A stretch of 64,000 nucleotides of DNA, taken from Bacillus sp. B1-b2. GTDB lineage: Bacteria; Bacillota; Bacilli; Bacillales; Cytobacillaceae. Within the stretch, counting starts at the first letter, position 1; every line of letters begins with the position of its first letter. The position numbers and the translations under genes were made by a program. The stretch spans positions 1 through 64,000 of the forward strand of contig NZ_WEHU01000004.1 in assembly GCF_009183415.1 (NCBI RefSeq). Direction: 5' to 3'. The notes beneath the pieces were generated by a model. It did no database searches. It was not told where the DNA came from and was given only the letters and a program-made list of their open reading frames with translations. Shown one piece after another: positions 26,853 to 35,788 of the stretch.

Positions 26853-28208
26853 TTAAACCAATGTGTGAACACCTATCTCTTCTTCAACAATATCTACAAT
26901 TTTCTGTACATAATTCTCTGCTTCTTTTTCAGTAGCTGCTTCTACCATTACTCGAACTAATGGTTCAGTACCAGACGGACGAACAAGTACTCTTCCATTG
27001 CCATTCATTTGTTCTTCTACTTCTTGGATAGCAATCTTAATTCGACCATTTGTATTCATAAGAGCTTTATCCGTTACTCTTACATTTTTTAAAACTTGAG
27101 GATATGTCTGCATCTCACTTGCTAGTTCTGATAAGGACTTGCCTGTTGCTTTCAATATTTGAACAAGCTGCAATCCTGCAAGCATACCATCTCCTGTAGT
27201 AATATAGTCTAGGAATATAATATGACCAGATTGCTCTCCGCCAAGATTGAAACCAGATTGTCTCATCTCTTCCATTACATAACGATCTCCTACACTTGTT
27301 TGGCTACTGTTAATTCCTTGGCTTTCTAAAGCCTTATAAAATCCCAAGTTACTCATAACAGTAGAAACAACCGTATCCTGCTTTAACTTTCCTTGACTCT
27401 TCATGTAATTCGCACAAATATACATGATCATATCTCCATCTACAATGGCTCCATTTTCGTCAATAGCGATTAAACGATCACCATCTCCATCAAAAGATAA
27501 ACCTATATCTGCACCTTTTTCTGTAACAAATGCAGATAATGCTTCTGGATGAGTTGAGCCTACCCCAGCATTAATATTATAGCCATTTGGAACATTCCCA
27601 ATTGAGAACACTTCTGCATCCAAATCTGCAAATAGTTGTGGTGCTAAGGAAGAGGTTGAACCATTTGCACAATCCAGTGCAATTGTTAAACCTTCAAAAT
27701 CTTCATCTATGGTATTTTTTAAGTAAGTTAAGTACTTAAATTTATACTCATAATTAACCATTACTTGTCCAAGATTTGTTCCAGTTGGCCTTGGTAGTGT
27801 GTCTTCTTGTTGATCAAGTAACCCTTCAATTTCTTCTTCTTGACGATCTAATAATTTAAAACCATCAGGACCAAAGAATTTAATCCCATTATCCTCCACT
27901 GGATTATGAGAAGCAGAAATCATGACACCTGCCTGTGCTTTTAATTCTTTTGTTAAGTAAGCTACTCCTGGAGTTGAAATGACTCCTAGCTGAATCACTT
28001 CAGCTCCAGTAGAAAGTATTCCAGCCATTAGTGCTGATTCTAGCATACTACCGGAAATGCGTGTGTCTTTTCCTATTACTACTTTGGGTTTATCTTGATC
28101 TTTAGTAAGTACATAGCCACCATATCTACCAACCTTGAATGCTAGTTCTGGTGTTAGTTCTTTATTTGCTATTCCTCTAATTCCATCTGTTCCGAAGTAT
28201 TTTCCCAT
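26853..28208 (-). CDS. glmM: Phosphoglucosamine mutase
   Basis: Converts glucosamine 6-phosphate to glucosamine 1-phosphate, an essential step to UDP-GlcNAc for cell wall and the polysaccharide cluster in this window. The phosphoserine loop [12 protein letters not shown] (about residue 100), metal loop DGDGDR (about 243) and phosphate-binding [12 protein letters not shown] near the C-terminus are all present. At 451 residues it matches the family. The start at 28208 ([12 protein letters not shown]) has AAAGGAG at good spacing; an in-frame ATG 17 codons upstream would add a non-conserved tail. Its usual partners cdaA/ybbR are not next to it, so it has been separated from the common Bacillus arrangement. 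Confidence 0.95.
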   Translation of the reverse strand: MGKYFGTDGIRGIANKELTPELAFKVGRYGGYVLTKDQDKPKVVIGKDTRISGSMLESALMAGILSTGAEVIQLGVISTPGVAYLTKELKAQAGVMISASHNPVEDNGIKFFGPDGFKLLDRQEEEIEGLLDQQEDTLPRPTGTNLGQVMVNYEYKFKYLTYLKNTIDEDFEGLTIALDCANGSTSSLAPQLFADLDAEVFSIGNVPNGYNINAGVGSTHPEALSAFVTEKGADIGLSFDGDGDRLIAIDENGAIVDGDMIMYICANYMKSQGKLKQDTVVSTVMSNLGFYKALESQGINSSQTSVGDRYVMEEMRQSGFNLGGEQSGHIIFLDYITTGDGMLAGLQLVQILKATGKSLSELASEMQTYPQVLKNVRVTDKALMNTNGRIKIAIQEVEEQMNGNGRVLVRPSGTEPLVRVMVEAATEKEAENYVQKIVDIVEEEIGVHTLV

Positions 28209-28423
28209 GTTAACTCCTTTATATATCTTTCTATTGTAAATCCTATAATAGTCTTTCATTACACATTCTACCTTAAGGTAATTATATACATAATGGATAG
28301 GAATTTGAAGATAGATAGAGTTATTTAGATAGAAAAAGAAAGGTTGATATTTTCTCTTCTTATAGTATAAGGTAATAGGAACATTTTTTTATACAAACAT
28401 ATTAACGTCTTTCCAAGAAATCT

Positions 28424-28740
28424 AGCGTTGTGGAGGGCTGGTTAACATCCACCTATTGTAAGGGTATATGGATATCAATTCGATCATAGATATGACCTGA
28501 CAACTGATTTCGGTAGACTTGAATTTGCCTTTGGAAACAAGTGCAATAATGATGAAGAGAACCAAGGTATCCACATGGACAAGGATTCATAGCACATACT
28601 AGGATAAAGAAAGATCGATACGTTAAAGTAGAATGCGCACGACTTTTTGTTACTACACCCGGTTCGAGTAGTTGACGGGGCATACCAAGCGTTTTTTTGA
28701 AGAATTCTGCAATCTCGTCGAGAAAAAGTACCCCATGATA
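28424..28740 (-). pseudogene. comM: Internal fragment of a comM/yifB gene
   Basis: About 317 bp nearly collinear with codons roughly 295-405 of the intact comM at 40434-41969. The longest open piece contains AMNPCPCGYLGSLHHYCTC and QIQVYRN-LSG-IYDRID with scattered substitutions. Both ends are cut within the coding sequence. It has the same orientation as the intact gene and lies at the far side of the Wadjet/IetAS block. Confidence 0.85.
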
Positions 28741-28894
28741 CTAGTTAGATAACAAGAAAACTATATATTGAATTATATCTAACCTAAAACACTATATATT
28801 GTATCTTATTCACCTTTTTTATCTTCATATAATGATGTTTTTGTAAGAATAGTATGCGTGTTAGATGTATTTATATAAATAGGCAAATAAAAAT

Positions 28895-28923
28895 AGCCCA
28901 CCACCGCTTTAAGGTGATGAGCT
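28895..28923 (-). terminator. Terminator of the Wadjet operon
   Basis: On the minus strand AGCTCATCACC / GGTGGTGGGCT pairs fully when two G-U pairs are allowed, and TATTTTTATTTG follows. It lies 13 bp after the jetD stop. Confidence 0.8.
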
Positions 28924-28935
28924 TCTATTTCATAC

Positions 28936-30255
28936 TTATTTTATATTCATATTAATTACTAAGCCTTCTTGTTCTAACCGAATCTTATTTCTTAACAAAG
29001 CTTCGATTAACTTATGCCATAAATCATAACTATCATCATTCAACAGTGCTGTTAGTTTATTGGCATACTCAGGTGAAAACTGCATGCCATATTCAAGGTA
29101 TTTATTATATGTGTACTCGTCCATAAATAAAGGCTTTAGATATGAGAAATAATTTCTTCGCAGATGTTCAAATATTAATATACCACCGTAATCTATGTCT
29201 CCCCAGTGATAGACCTCAACAGAATTGTTTGATTGTTGTATAAAACCCTTAAGCTTATATAGTAACTTTCGTAAAGCATGATGAGGATATCCACCTGTAT
29301 AAATGGTTAGTATATGATCAGTGTTTGTAAATTTACTAGAGCTTAAAGTATCTTCTACTATTTTCCCATTTAAGAATTCATGATAAGCAGTTAAGTTTTC
29401 AATAAAGAGGATTGCCTTAGCATTTATATCTTTGATTTCTAACTCTTTAATAGTTTCAAAAGAAAGGCCAATTCCCCCAGGTAACTCAGCAACATCTACA
29501 CTTGAATTTATACTATTAAATATCAAAGGCCCTGAAACTAAAGATATTTGAGGGTTTTCCACAATACCTATTGAATCCAGATACTCGATATCAGTGTCAA
29601 GTTCTATGTCACCAAAACGTTTATAAATAGAAACTAATCTACTCTGTACATGTTTTTCTATATACTTAGTATCGTTAAACAATTGATGACTAAGCACTCT
29701 TTTCATCGTCCCCTCATCCATTGTCGGAAGAAAAAGAAGAGTTTTGACTAAATCCTCATAACCTTTTGGATTATCGATTTCCAAACCTGATGTTTGATTC
29801 TTCGATAACGCTTCATTATAGTAATCCCAGAAATTCCTTACCCATTGCCATGGATGCTCTGATAAAGGGCTAAGGATTGATTTGATATCTTCCAACTTCT
29901 GTTGTTTAGGAATAATTTCCGCAATATCATATGCATTACCGATAGCATCAAAATTAAGATATACTTTGTCAATCTCTTCGCCCTCTTTAAATTTTGGCCA
30001 TTTGACTTCAATAATCTCATTCTCTTGAAGTTCAGCGAGTGCTTGATGAATCCACTCTCTTTTCCGATAATTCATTTCATCAAAGTAATCTTTAGAAAGT
30101 GAATTATTGAGTTTCTTTATCGCAAACTGAGGTCGCTGCAAGCTTACTTCTCCTGTTCTAAACGCCTTACTTGTTTCATACTTCTTCAGAAGCAAAGAGA
30201 GAACCTTGCTCTTGTACTCCTTGATTTTTGCTAGTTCCTGTGTCAATTCCGTCAT
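28936..30255 (-). CDS. jetD: Wadjet protein JetD (Toprim-type nuclease subunit)
   Basis: 439 residues matching the DUF3322/DUF2220 architecture: N-terminal winged-helix-like arm domain (KRREWIHQALAELQENEIIEV) and a C-terminal Toprim-like catalytic domain with Glu in IENLTAYHEF (about 283) and the acidic loop HWGDIDYGGILI (about 353). In Wadjet, JetD is the nuclease that cleaves small circular DNA after loop extrusion by JetABC. It overlaps jetC by about 80 bp. Start ATG 30255 has GAGGTG at seven bases; the GTG at 30261 is rejected. Confidence 0.9.
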   Translation of the reverse strand: MTELTQELAKIKEYKSKVLSLLLKKYETSKAFRTGEVSLQRPQFAIKKLNNSLSKDYFDEMNYRKREWIHQALAELQENEIIEVKWPKFKEGEEIDKVYLNFDAIGNAYDIAEIIPKQQKLEDIKSILSPLSEHPWQWVRNFWDYYNEALSKNQTSGLEIDNPKGYEDLVKTLLFLPTMDEGTMKRVLSHQLFNDTKYIEKHVQSRLVSIYKRFGDIELDTDIEYLDSIGIVENPQISLVSGPLIFNSINSSVDVAELPGGIGLSFETIKELEIKDINAKAILFIENLTAYHEFLNGKIVEDTLSSSKFTNTDHILTIYTGGYPHHALRKLLYKLKGFIQQSNNSVEVYHWGDIDYGGILIFEHLRRNYFSYLKPLFMDEYTYNKYLEYGMQFSPEYANKLTALLNDDSYDLWHKLIEALLRNKIRLEQEGLVINMNIK

Positions 30256-33200
30256 TATCACTCACCTCTCTATGTATCATATCTGTAAAGCATTCATAGC
30301 CTTCTCTATGAACTACGATGATTGTTGAAACTTCTGTTGCCATGTTTGACAGCTTCTCATCCGGTACAGCAGCTATTAATTGAAAGTTCATATTTTTAAT
30401 TAAGCGTAAGCTTGTTTGTATTCTTTCTTCGTCCATTTTATTAAACGCTTCATCAAAAACAACTAGGCGCATCGTTTTATCAGAACTATATAACTGATTA
30501 AATGAGGATAATATGGCAATATAAAAAGGTGTTTGTGTTTCTCCACCGGATTTTTCTTTAAGCACTTGTGAAAACCTAATTCTACTATTTGTAGTAGTAA
30601 TTATGATGTCAAAGTCAAGGTAACGACGATAATCAGAGAATTCCTCCTGGTCACCAATCTCTCCTTTAATTAATAACTCGAATAGTTCATGTAAAGACTG
30701 ATCTTTTGCATCATCCGGTATATCAAATAATGAGCCTTTTTCTACAACTTGAGGATCCATGATAATTTCATAGAACCTTTTATATTTTTCACTTGGTTTA
30801 AATTCAAATTGATAACTTTCTTGGTGGAAAGGAAATCTTTTAAGTGCATCATTAAGTTGTTGAAACTGTCTCTTTGCACCGTCTATTGCTTCTTTCATTT
30901 TATAGATGAAGTGAGATTTAAACTCTTCTTCAGATTGCTTAAGAGCTTCGTTTAGCTTTTCTTGATAGGAATCAATGTCAATATCGATTTGCTCTAAGAG
31001 CATCTGATACTCATCATTGTGCAGAGCCTCTTCTTCTCCATTAAAATTATGCTTAACATTATAATCATGTTTCTCGTTTCTGATATCTTTATTTAACCTA
31101 TTATCCGCTTGAGTACGATTACCTTTTTGGTTATTAACCCAGTTTTCTATTTTCTTATCTAGCGGTAATTCTTGTTTATCTGCTTCTTTTAAACGTTCTA
31201 AAGCCATCCGATACATTTCTTCGGAGTTCTCATTCTGCCAAAGAACAACTTGTTGCTCGTATTCTTCCAGGTTGCTCTTAGATTGATTTAACAAATCTTC
31301 TAAAAAATTAAATCTTACTTTTTTCTCTTTGATCTCCCCAATAAGATATCTAACTTTCTCTTCTAATTTCTCCTCCCGATCCTTCCAGTAAAAATAATCT
31401 TCCTCTAATTTTTTTAATCTACTAAGGTCTAGTTGAGATAATTCTTTTTTAAACTTTTCTAGATTATCTTCTAATAATTTTATAGTATTCGGTAATTCAA
31501 TTTCTTTTCCCAGTTGAGTATAATAGCTACGTTTTTCAATTAGCTGCTGTTCCCAATCTTCATATAGACATTTCAGTTGTACTAACTTTTTGATATCTTG
31601 CTCCGTCTTATAAAGTTCTTCTTTCTTAAGCTCTATCTGCCTTGGTATAGCTTTAGAGCCTATAAAAGGTATTTGGTATCTTTCTTTCTTAATTTGTCTC
31701 GCTACTAGGTTTTGATAGAGCATACAGCTACTCGTTATACCTGCCTGATGTTGACTTAACTCTTTTTCAGAGTTAGATTTCATTACTTTCCCTAACAAGT
31801 GTTCAATACGAGCTTGAATCACAGGATTTACTGTTTCTAGTTCTTCCGCAAGAGATCCTTGCCTCAAAGAGCCAAGATATTTACGCTCTTTTTGCGTATT
31901 TACTAAACCGACACCCTCTATCTTGTGATTCCACTTTTCAGCTTCATAAATAGATAAAGCTTCTTCAAAGTAATCCGGTTCTACTAATAAATCAAACTTT
32001 TGGGTGTGTAAATAACCCTCAACGGCATTACGCCATTCTTCATTTAAAACTTCCATCTCCTCACAAAAAATCCAAACCTCTGATTTTTCATTTAATTTGC
32101 GCACTAACAGTTCTTTTAACTTACTAATAGAAGCAGGATACGTTCTTTTCTTATTTTCTAAATTTCTTATTTCATTTACTAACTCAACCCGTTTCGCTTT
32201 TAATTCATCTATCTTCTTATCTGTATCACTTTTTGCAATAATAAAGCGGTTATAAAGTTTTGATAATTCTTCACCAAGTTGATTTAACTTTTGCTGTTTT
32301 AATGGTATTTTTGTAACCGTCGATGACTCTAATCCATTAGAAATTGATTCTAATAGTAGCAAACCCTCTTTCAGACTGTTTTGCTCTCCTAGCTGCCACT
32401 TCCAGTATTCATTATCCGATATGTTGGTTAACCTGTTAATCATATTTCTTTCCTGCTGTAAATCGTTAATCAACTTTACTAAATCTTGTTTGTAAATTTC
32501 TAGTTCTTTTAACGTTGTATCAATATCTTTATGTAACTCTTCTTCTCTCTTTTTTTCCTGGTTATTTTGCCATTTTTGAAAAGCTACTACTTTTTTGTCT
32601 TTTGCCTCGTTATGTTGATTAGAAGTAATGTTCTTCTGATTAGTTAACTCTGTAATCCTGTCATCTAATTGCTGTTTTTTACTTTCTAATTTTTCATGTT
32701 CTTCTTCCTGCTTAGCGACCGTTAATCTCTTGATTACATATTCCTGTTGCTCTACAGTATCTAACAATTTCTTATATTGCTCAAATAGACTTTTAATTTT
32801 AATTAATCTGGTCTGCCTATTTCTTAAATCATCTAATTCACGCTTATATTTTTGATGAACCTCAAAGTTTTCTTTCATGATGTCCAACTGTAATTCTTTC
32901 TTATCCAAAATATAATCGTAAACAAAATCCCTTACATTATGTATTGGCTTAAAGGACAATGCCTTTGAAAAAGAAGAGAAAAAGCGATGATTCACTTGAC
33001 CCATTCTATTTAATAACGCTTTTTGGTAACCATCTTTTGTTCTCTCTAATACCGAACGATTTTTCAAACTGTTTACATAGCGATGAAATTCATCACGGTT
33101 TTTTAATTGGCCTGTCTCTTTCAAGTACTCAATATCTTTCAACTCGCAGTTATTAATAATAAAATATTCTTGATCCGTTGAATCGTCTCGATAAACATCG

Positions 33201-33535
33201 ATGACAACACCGACAACAAAATAATCTAATTTCTTCTCATCAAAGAATTCTGCCATCAGATAAGTGGTAAAATCACCTTCTCGGACATACCTTTGGTCAT
33301 CACTACCTATCTTCCCTCTTAAATAACTAATTAGGGAGCGTTTTGCATCATCGTGGGCAGAGGAATTAAAGCGTATCATTTTCAAGTTCGCAATAAACAA
33401 GACCTGTAAGGCATCAATAATTGTTGATTTACCTGCAGCATTTCTACCTGTTATCATTGTTTGACGCCCAAACGGAATCTCTTCATCTTTAAAATAATGC
33501 CAATTAATCAGCTTCAGTTTCTTCATCCATTTCAT
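30176..33535 (-). CDS. jetC: Wadjet protein JetC (SMC/MukB-like ATPase)
   Basis: About 1119 residues. Walker A GRNAAGKST at about 28-36, long coiled-coil arms with a hinge-like middle around residues 450-600, signature KSGGETQTPFYIAIL at about 995 and Walker B LRLVVFDEAFNKMDEER at about 1025. This is the ATPase motor that extrudes DNA loops and recognises small circular DNA such as plasmids. It overlaps jetB by 32 bp. ATG 33535 is chosen because AGGAGG lies six bases before it; the ATG 10 codons earlier has no such site. Confidence 0.92.
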   Translation of the reverse strand: MKWMKKLKLINWHYFKDEEIPFGRQTMITGRNAAGKSTIIDALQVLFIANLKMIRFNSSAHDDAKRSLISYLRGKIGSDDQRYVREGDFTTYLMAEFFDEKKLDYFVVGVVIDVYRDDSTDQEYFIINNCELKDIEYLKETGQLKNRDEFHRYVNSLKNRSVLERTKDGYQKALLNRMGQVNHRFFSSFSKALSFKPIHNVRDFVYDYILDKKELQLDIMKENFEVHQKYKRELDDLRNRQTRLIKIKSLFEQYKKLLDTVEQQEYVIKRLTVAKQEEEHEKLESKKQQLDDRITELTNQKNITSNQHNEAKDKKVVAFQKWQNNQEKKREEELHKDIDTTLKELEIYKQDLVKLINDLQQERNMINRLTNISDNEYWKWQLGEQNSLKEGLLLLESISNGLESSTVTKIPLKQQKLNQLGEELSKLYNRFIIAKSDTDKKIDELKAKRVELVNEIRNLENKKRTYPASISKLKELLVRKLNEKSEVWIFCEEMEVLNEEWRNAVEGYLHTQKFDLLVEPDYFEEALSIYEAEKWNHKIEGVGLVNTQKERKYLGSLRQGSLAEELETVNPVIQARIEHLLGKVMKSNSEKELSQHQAGITSSCMLYQNLVARQIKKERYQIPFIGSKAIPRQIELKKEELYKTEQDIKKLVQLKCLYEDWEQQLIEKRSYYTQLGKEIELPNTIKLLEDNLEKFKKELSQLDLSRLKKLEEDYFYWKDREEKLEEKVRYLIGEIKEKKVRFNFLEDLLNQSKSNLEEYEQQVVLWQNENSEEMYRMALERLKEADKQELPLDKKIENWVNNQKGNRTQADNRLNKDIRNEKHDYNVKHNFNGEEEALHNDEYQMLLEQIDIDIDSYQEKLNEALKQSEEEFKSHFIYKMKEAIDGAKRQFQQLNDALKRFPFHQESYQFEFKPSEKYKRFYEIIMDPQVVEKGSLFDIPDDAKDQSLHELFELLIKGEIGDQEEFSDYRRYLDFDIIITTTNSRIRFSQVLKEKSGGETQTPFYIAILSSFNQLYSSDKTMRLVVFDEAFNKMDEERIQTSLRLIKNMNFQLIAAVPDEKLSNMATEVSTIIVVHREGYECFTDMIHREVSDNDGIDTGTSKNQGVQEQGSLFASEEV

Positions 33536-34109
33536 TTTCATCCTCCTCTCCCGTTCCCACTTCATAACGCAATATCTTTTGATTTAATTGTTGAATGGAT
33601 TCTCCATCAATTATATGTAACCAACTATGAAACATACGAAATCTACAATCATCTGAATGCCAGTCTGAGTCGATTGGGTCCAGCAATTGATAGCTAGTGC
33701 ATAAACGTATATGATCACTTACTTTAGATTTTGTGAAGCTAGGTAAGCGAAATGTTTCGTATTTTGCCCTTATTTCATATAATGTTGTGACCGGAAACTC
33801 TGATAATGAAAGCCCTTCTCTTTTATCCTGATAAATAATTCTAAGAACTAGCATCCATATACTTTCTTCCCGACTGAGCCTTTTTCGATGGCTCCCCTTT
33901 TGAGAAGATACAAATATAGTTTCATGCCTATCATCAATAACAAAATCCCACCCTAAAAACTGAAAGAAATCTTCCATTTTCTCCTTGTGGCGATTTGCTA
34001 AATAATACGAGTTACGATCCAACTCCTTAACAAGAAAGTTGGTAGAAATTAATTTATTTATAACATCTTGTAACTCTTTTTGCTCCGTCTCACTTATGCT
34101 TGTAAACAT
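33504..34109 (-). CDS. jetB: Wadjet protein JetB (DUF4194, MukE-like)
   Basis: A 201-residue winged-helix protein of the DUF4194 family (LVLRIIYQDKREGLSLSEFPVTTLYEI; FTKSKVSDHIRLCTSYQLLDPID). It bridges JetA and the JetC head, like MukE in MukBEF. The acidic tail (GEEDENEMDEETEAD) is encoded within the overlap with jetC. Start ATG 34109 lies six bases after AGAGGTG; the GTG at 34118 overlaps that site. Confidence 0.9.
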   Translation of the reverse strand: MFTSISETEQKELQDVINKLISTNFLVKELDRNSYYLANRHKEKMEDFFQFLGWDFVIDDRHETIFVSSQKGSHRKRLSREESIWMLVLRIIYQDKREGLSLSEFPVTTLYEIRAKYETFRLPSFTKSKVSDHIRLCTSYQLLDPIDSDWHSDDCRFRMFHSWLHIIDGESIQQLNQKILRYEVGTGEEDENEMDEETEAD

Positions 34110-35529
34110 GGGTAACACCTCTTTCCCTTTGGCTATTGCGTATTACCTTACGATCATCAAAACGATATTCGCCAATATGTAAGATTCTTTTTTCTTCGTT
34201 ACGCACTAATCTATACTCCGAATGTTGGTCATACCCATATAAATAAACGAAAGGTAAATAGATATACTCTTCAACTGTTTTGGGTGCTAGCTCACTCATA
34301 CCTATTTCCTCACGATCTCCTAATCGTTCCATCACAAAGGTATTAACCTTTTCCTTAGTAATGGCGTTCTCAAGTCTTTTAATATTAATATCTCTGATTT
34401 TCTTTTTTACTTCATCAGAAATAGGGACTACTGTGTGCGGTTGTGCTTGATGAGTAGCCTTCTTCTTTCGCGGAGTAAGCAATGATTTTTCTGATAAATT
34501 ATCTACATTATGTAGTCGAAAAACGTTACTTAAAAACTCATCCCAAAAATCTTGTGTTTTTTCATAACTTTCTAAGACGGTAGCAATTTGCTGGTCCAGC
34601 CCTTGATTATGTTGTGTTAAATACCTAGCACGGTCATAAGACGATTTAATGTATTGATGATGCCTAATATCAATTTGTTCATATAATTCATCTAGACTGT
34701 CATAGGTCTCCTCAATGAATTGTAAAGATTGCCTAATTTTAAGCTCCGCTTCATCTTCGTTTTTATATAACTCTGATTTCATAGCATCCTCTATTGCTAT
34801 GTTTAGCAAATCTTGGTTTAAAGACCACCTTTGCACCGTTTCTAATATCTTACTTCTATACCTTGCAACATGGTCGGACGTTTTTAATCTATGATAGCTT
34901 TTATCTACAATTTTCTTCATATATACATCGAAATGGTGATCTAATACTTCTTGAAGAGACTGTTTACTTATTACTTGTTCCATATGATTTTTCATATTGT
35001 TAATCAGCAGACGTAACTCTTCTAATAACTGCTCTGTAATCCGTTCCGCTTCGATAATAGCAATGCTAGGTTGTCTTTCCATCCCATCGTTACTTAAAAG
35101 CTGATACGTACTTAACGCATAGCTTTGGTATTCTATCGATCTCACCTGGCAAAGATCATGCAGGACACTTAACATACGAATAGAGTAATGCGGTAATATG
35201 ATATACTGCTTAAAATTATTCCTGGTTTCTACATCAATCCATTTTAAATACAATAGTTTTCTTAATAGCGCATTCGCTTTAGCCCGATGCATATTTTCTA
35301 TTTCATTAGATTCTAAATTGCTATCATCTTCTAACTCGAATTGAACTCCAGATTCCTCTTTAACTTCTATCAACTCTTGCAATAAATCTCTCATTATATC
35401 GTAGTCAATTCCGATGCGGTTAATCTTGTATTGTTCATATAATTCTAGAATTGCTTCAGCATATATTTCTTTATTACTCCCAGTAAACAAGGAAAAAAAT
35501 CGGTCTGGTAACACATCAAAAAGCTTCAT
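34090..35529 (-). CDS. jetA: Wadjet protein JetA (kleisin-like, DUF5716)
   Basis: A 479-residue, almost wholly helical protein starting MKLFDVLPDRFFSLFTGSNKE, the usual N-terminal signature of JetA. It acts as the kleisin closing the JetC ring. First gene of jetABCD; overlaps jetB by 20 bp. ATG 35529 follows GGGGA; two earlier in-frame ATGs at 35550 and 35544 are possible but less conserved. Confidence 0.88.
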   Translation of the reverse strand: MKLFDVLPDRFFSLFTGSNKEIYAEAILELYEQYKINRIGIDYDIMRDLLQELIEVKEESGVQFELEDDSNLESNEIENMHRAKANALLRKLLYLKWIDVETRNNFKQYIILPHYSIRMLSVLHDLCQVRSIEYQSYALSTYQLLSNDGMERQPSIAIIEAERITEQLLEELRLLINNMKNHMEQVISKQSLQEVLDHHFDVYMKKIVDKSYHRLKTSDHVARYRSKILETVQRWSLNQDLLNIAIEDAMKSELYKNEDEAELKIRQSLQFIEETYDSLDELYEQIDIRHHQYIKSSYDRARYLTQHNQGLDQQIATVLESYEKTQDFWDEFLSNVFRLHNVDNLSEKSLLTPRKKKATHQAQPHTVVPISDEVKKKIRDINIKRLENAITKEKVNTFVMERLGDREEIGMSELAPKTVEEYIYLPFVYLYGYDQHSEYRLVRNEEKRILHIGEYRFDDRKVIRNSQRERGVTHVYKHK

Positions 35530-35565
35530 TTTTCTAGTCCCCATACTCATTAAAATAATAGTTAA

Positions 35566-35571
35566 ATTATA
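35566..35571 (-). promoter_or_regulatory. Extended -10 element of the Wadjet operon
   Basis: On the minus strand TATGGTATAAT gives a TGn-extended consensus -10 hexamer, 37 bp before jetA. The -35 region is weak, as is common for extended -10 promoters. Confidence 0.55.
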
Positions 35572-35629
35572 CCATACTCATCTTTACCCAAATTTAATTT
35601 CTAGTGTTTTAATCCCATAAGGTATAATA

Positions 35630-35663
35630 AAAGCCCATTACTAATAAAGGGGTAATAGACTTT
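35630..35663 (-). terminator. Terminator of the IetAS operon
   Basis: On the minus strand AAAGTCTATTAC / GTAATGGGCTTT pairs over 12 positions with two G-U pairs, followed by TATTAT. It lies between the subtilase stop (35789) and the Wadjet promoter, so the two defence operons are transcribed separately. Confidence 0.7.
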
Positions 35664-35788
35664 CAAAAATAGGCCAGCTTATAAAAACAACCAGTTATAT
35701 TTCATCCTCTTCATCAAAGTATTCAGAAATAAAAGACCACTATCAAGCAGCCTTTTATTTTATTAATTTAGAACTCTATTAAATGCAT

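Noticed and set aside
28755-28800. CTATATATTG repeats resembling those in the leader at 57151 and 57371
   Set aside because: Short AT-rich words are expected by chance in DNA of this composition.
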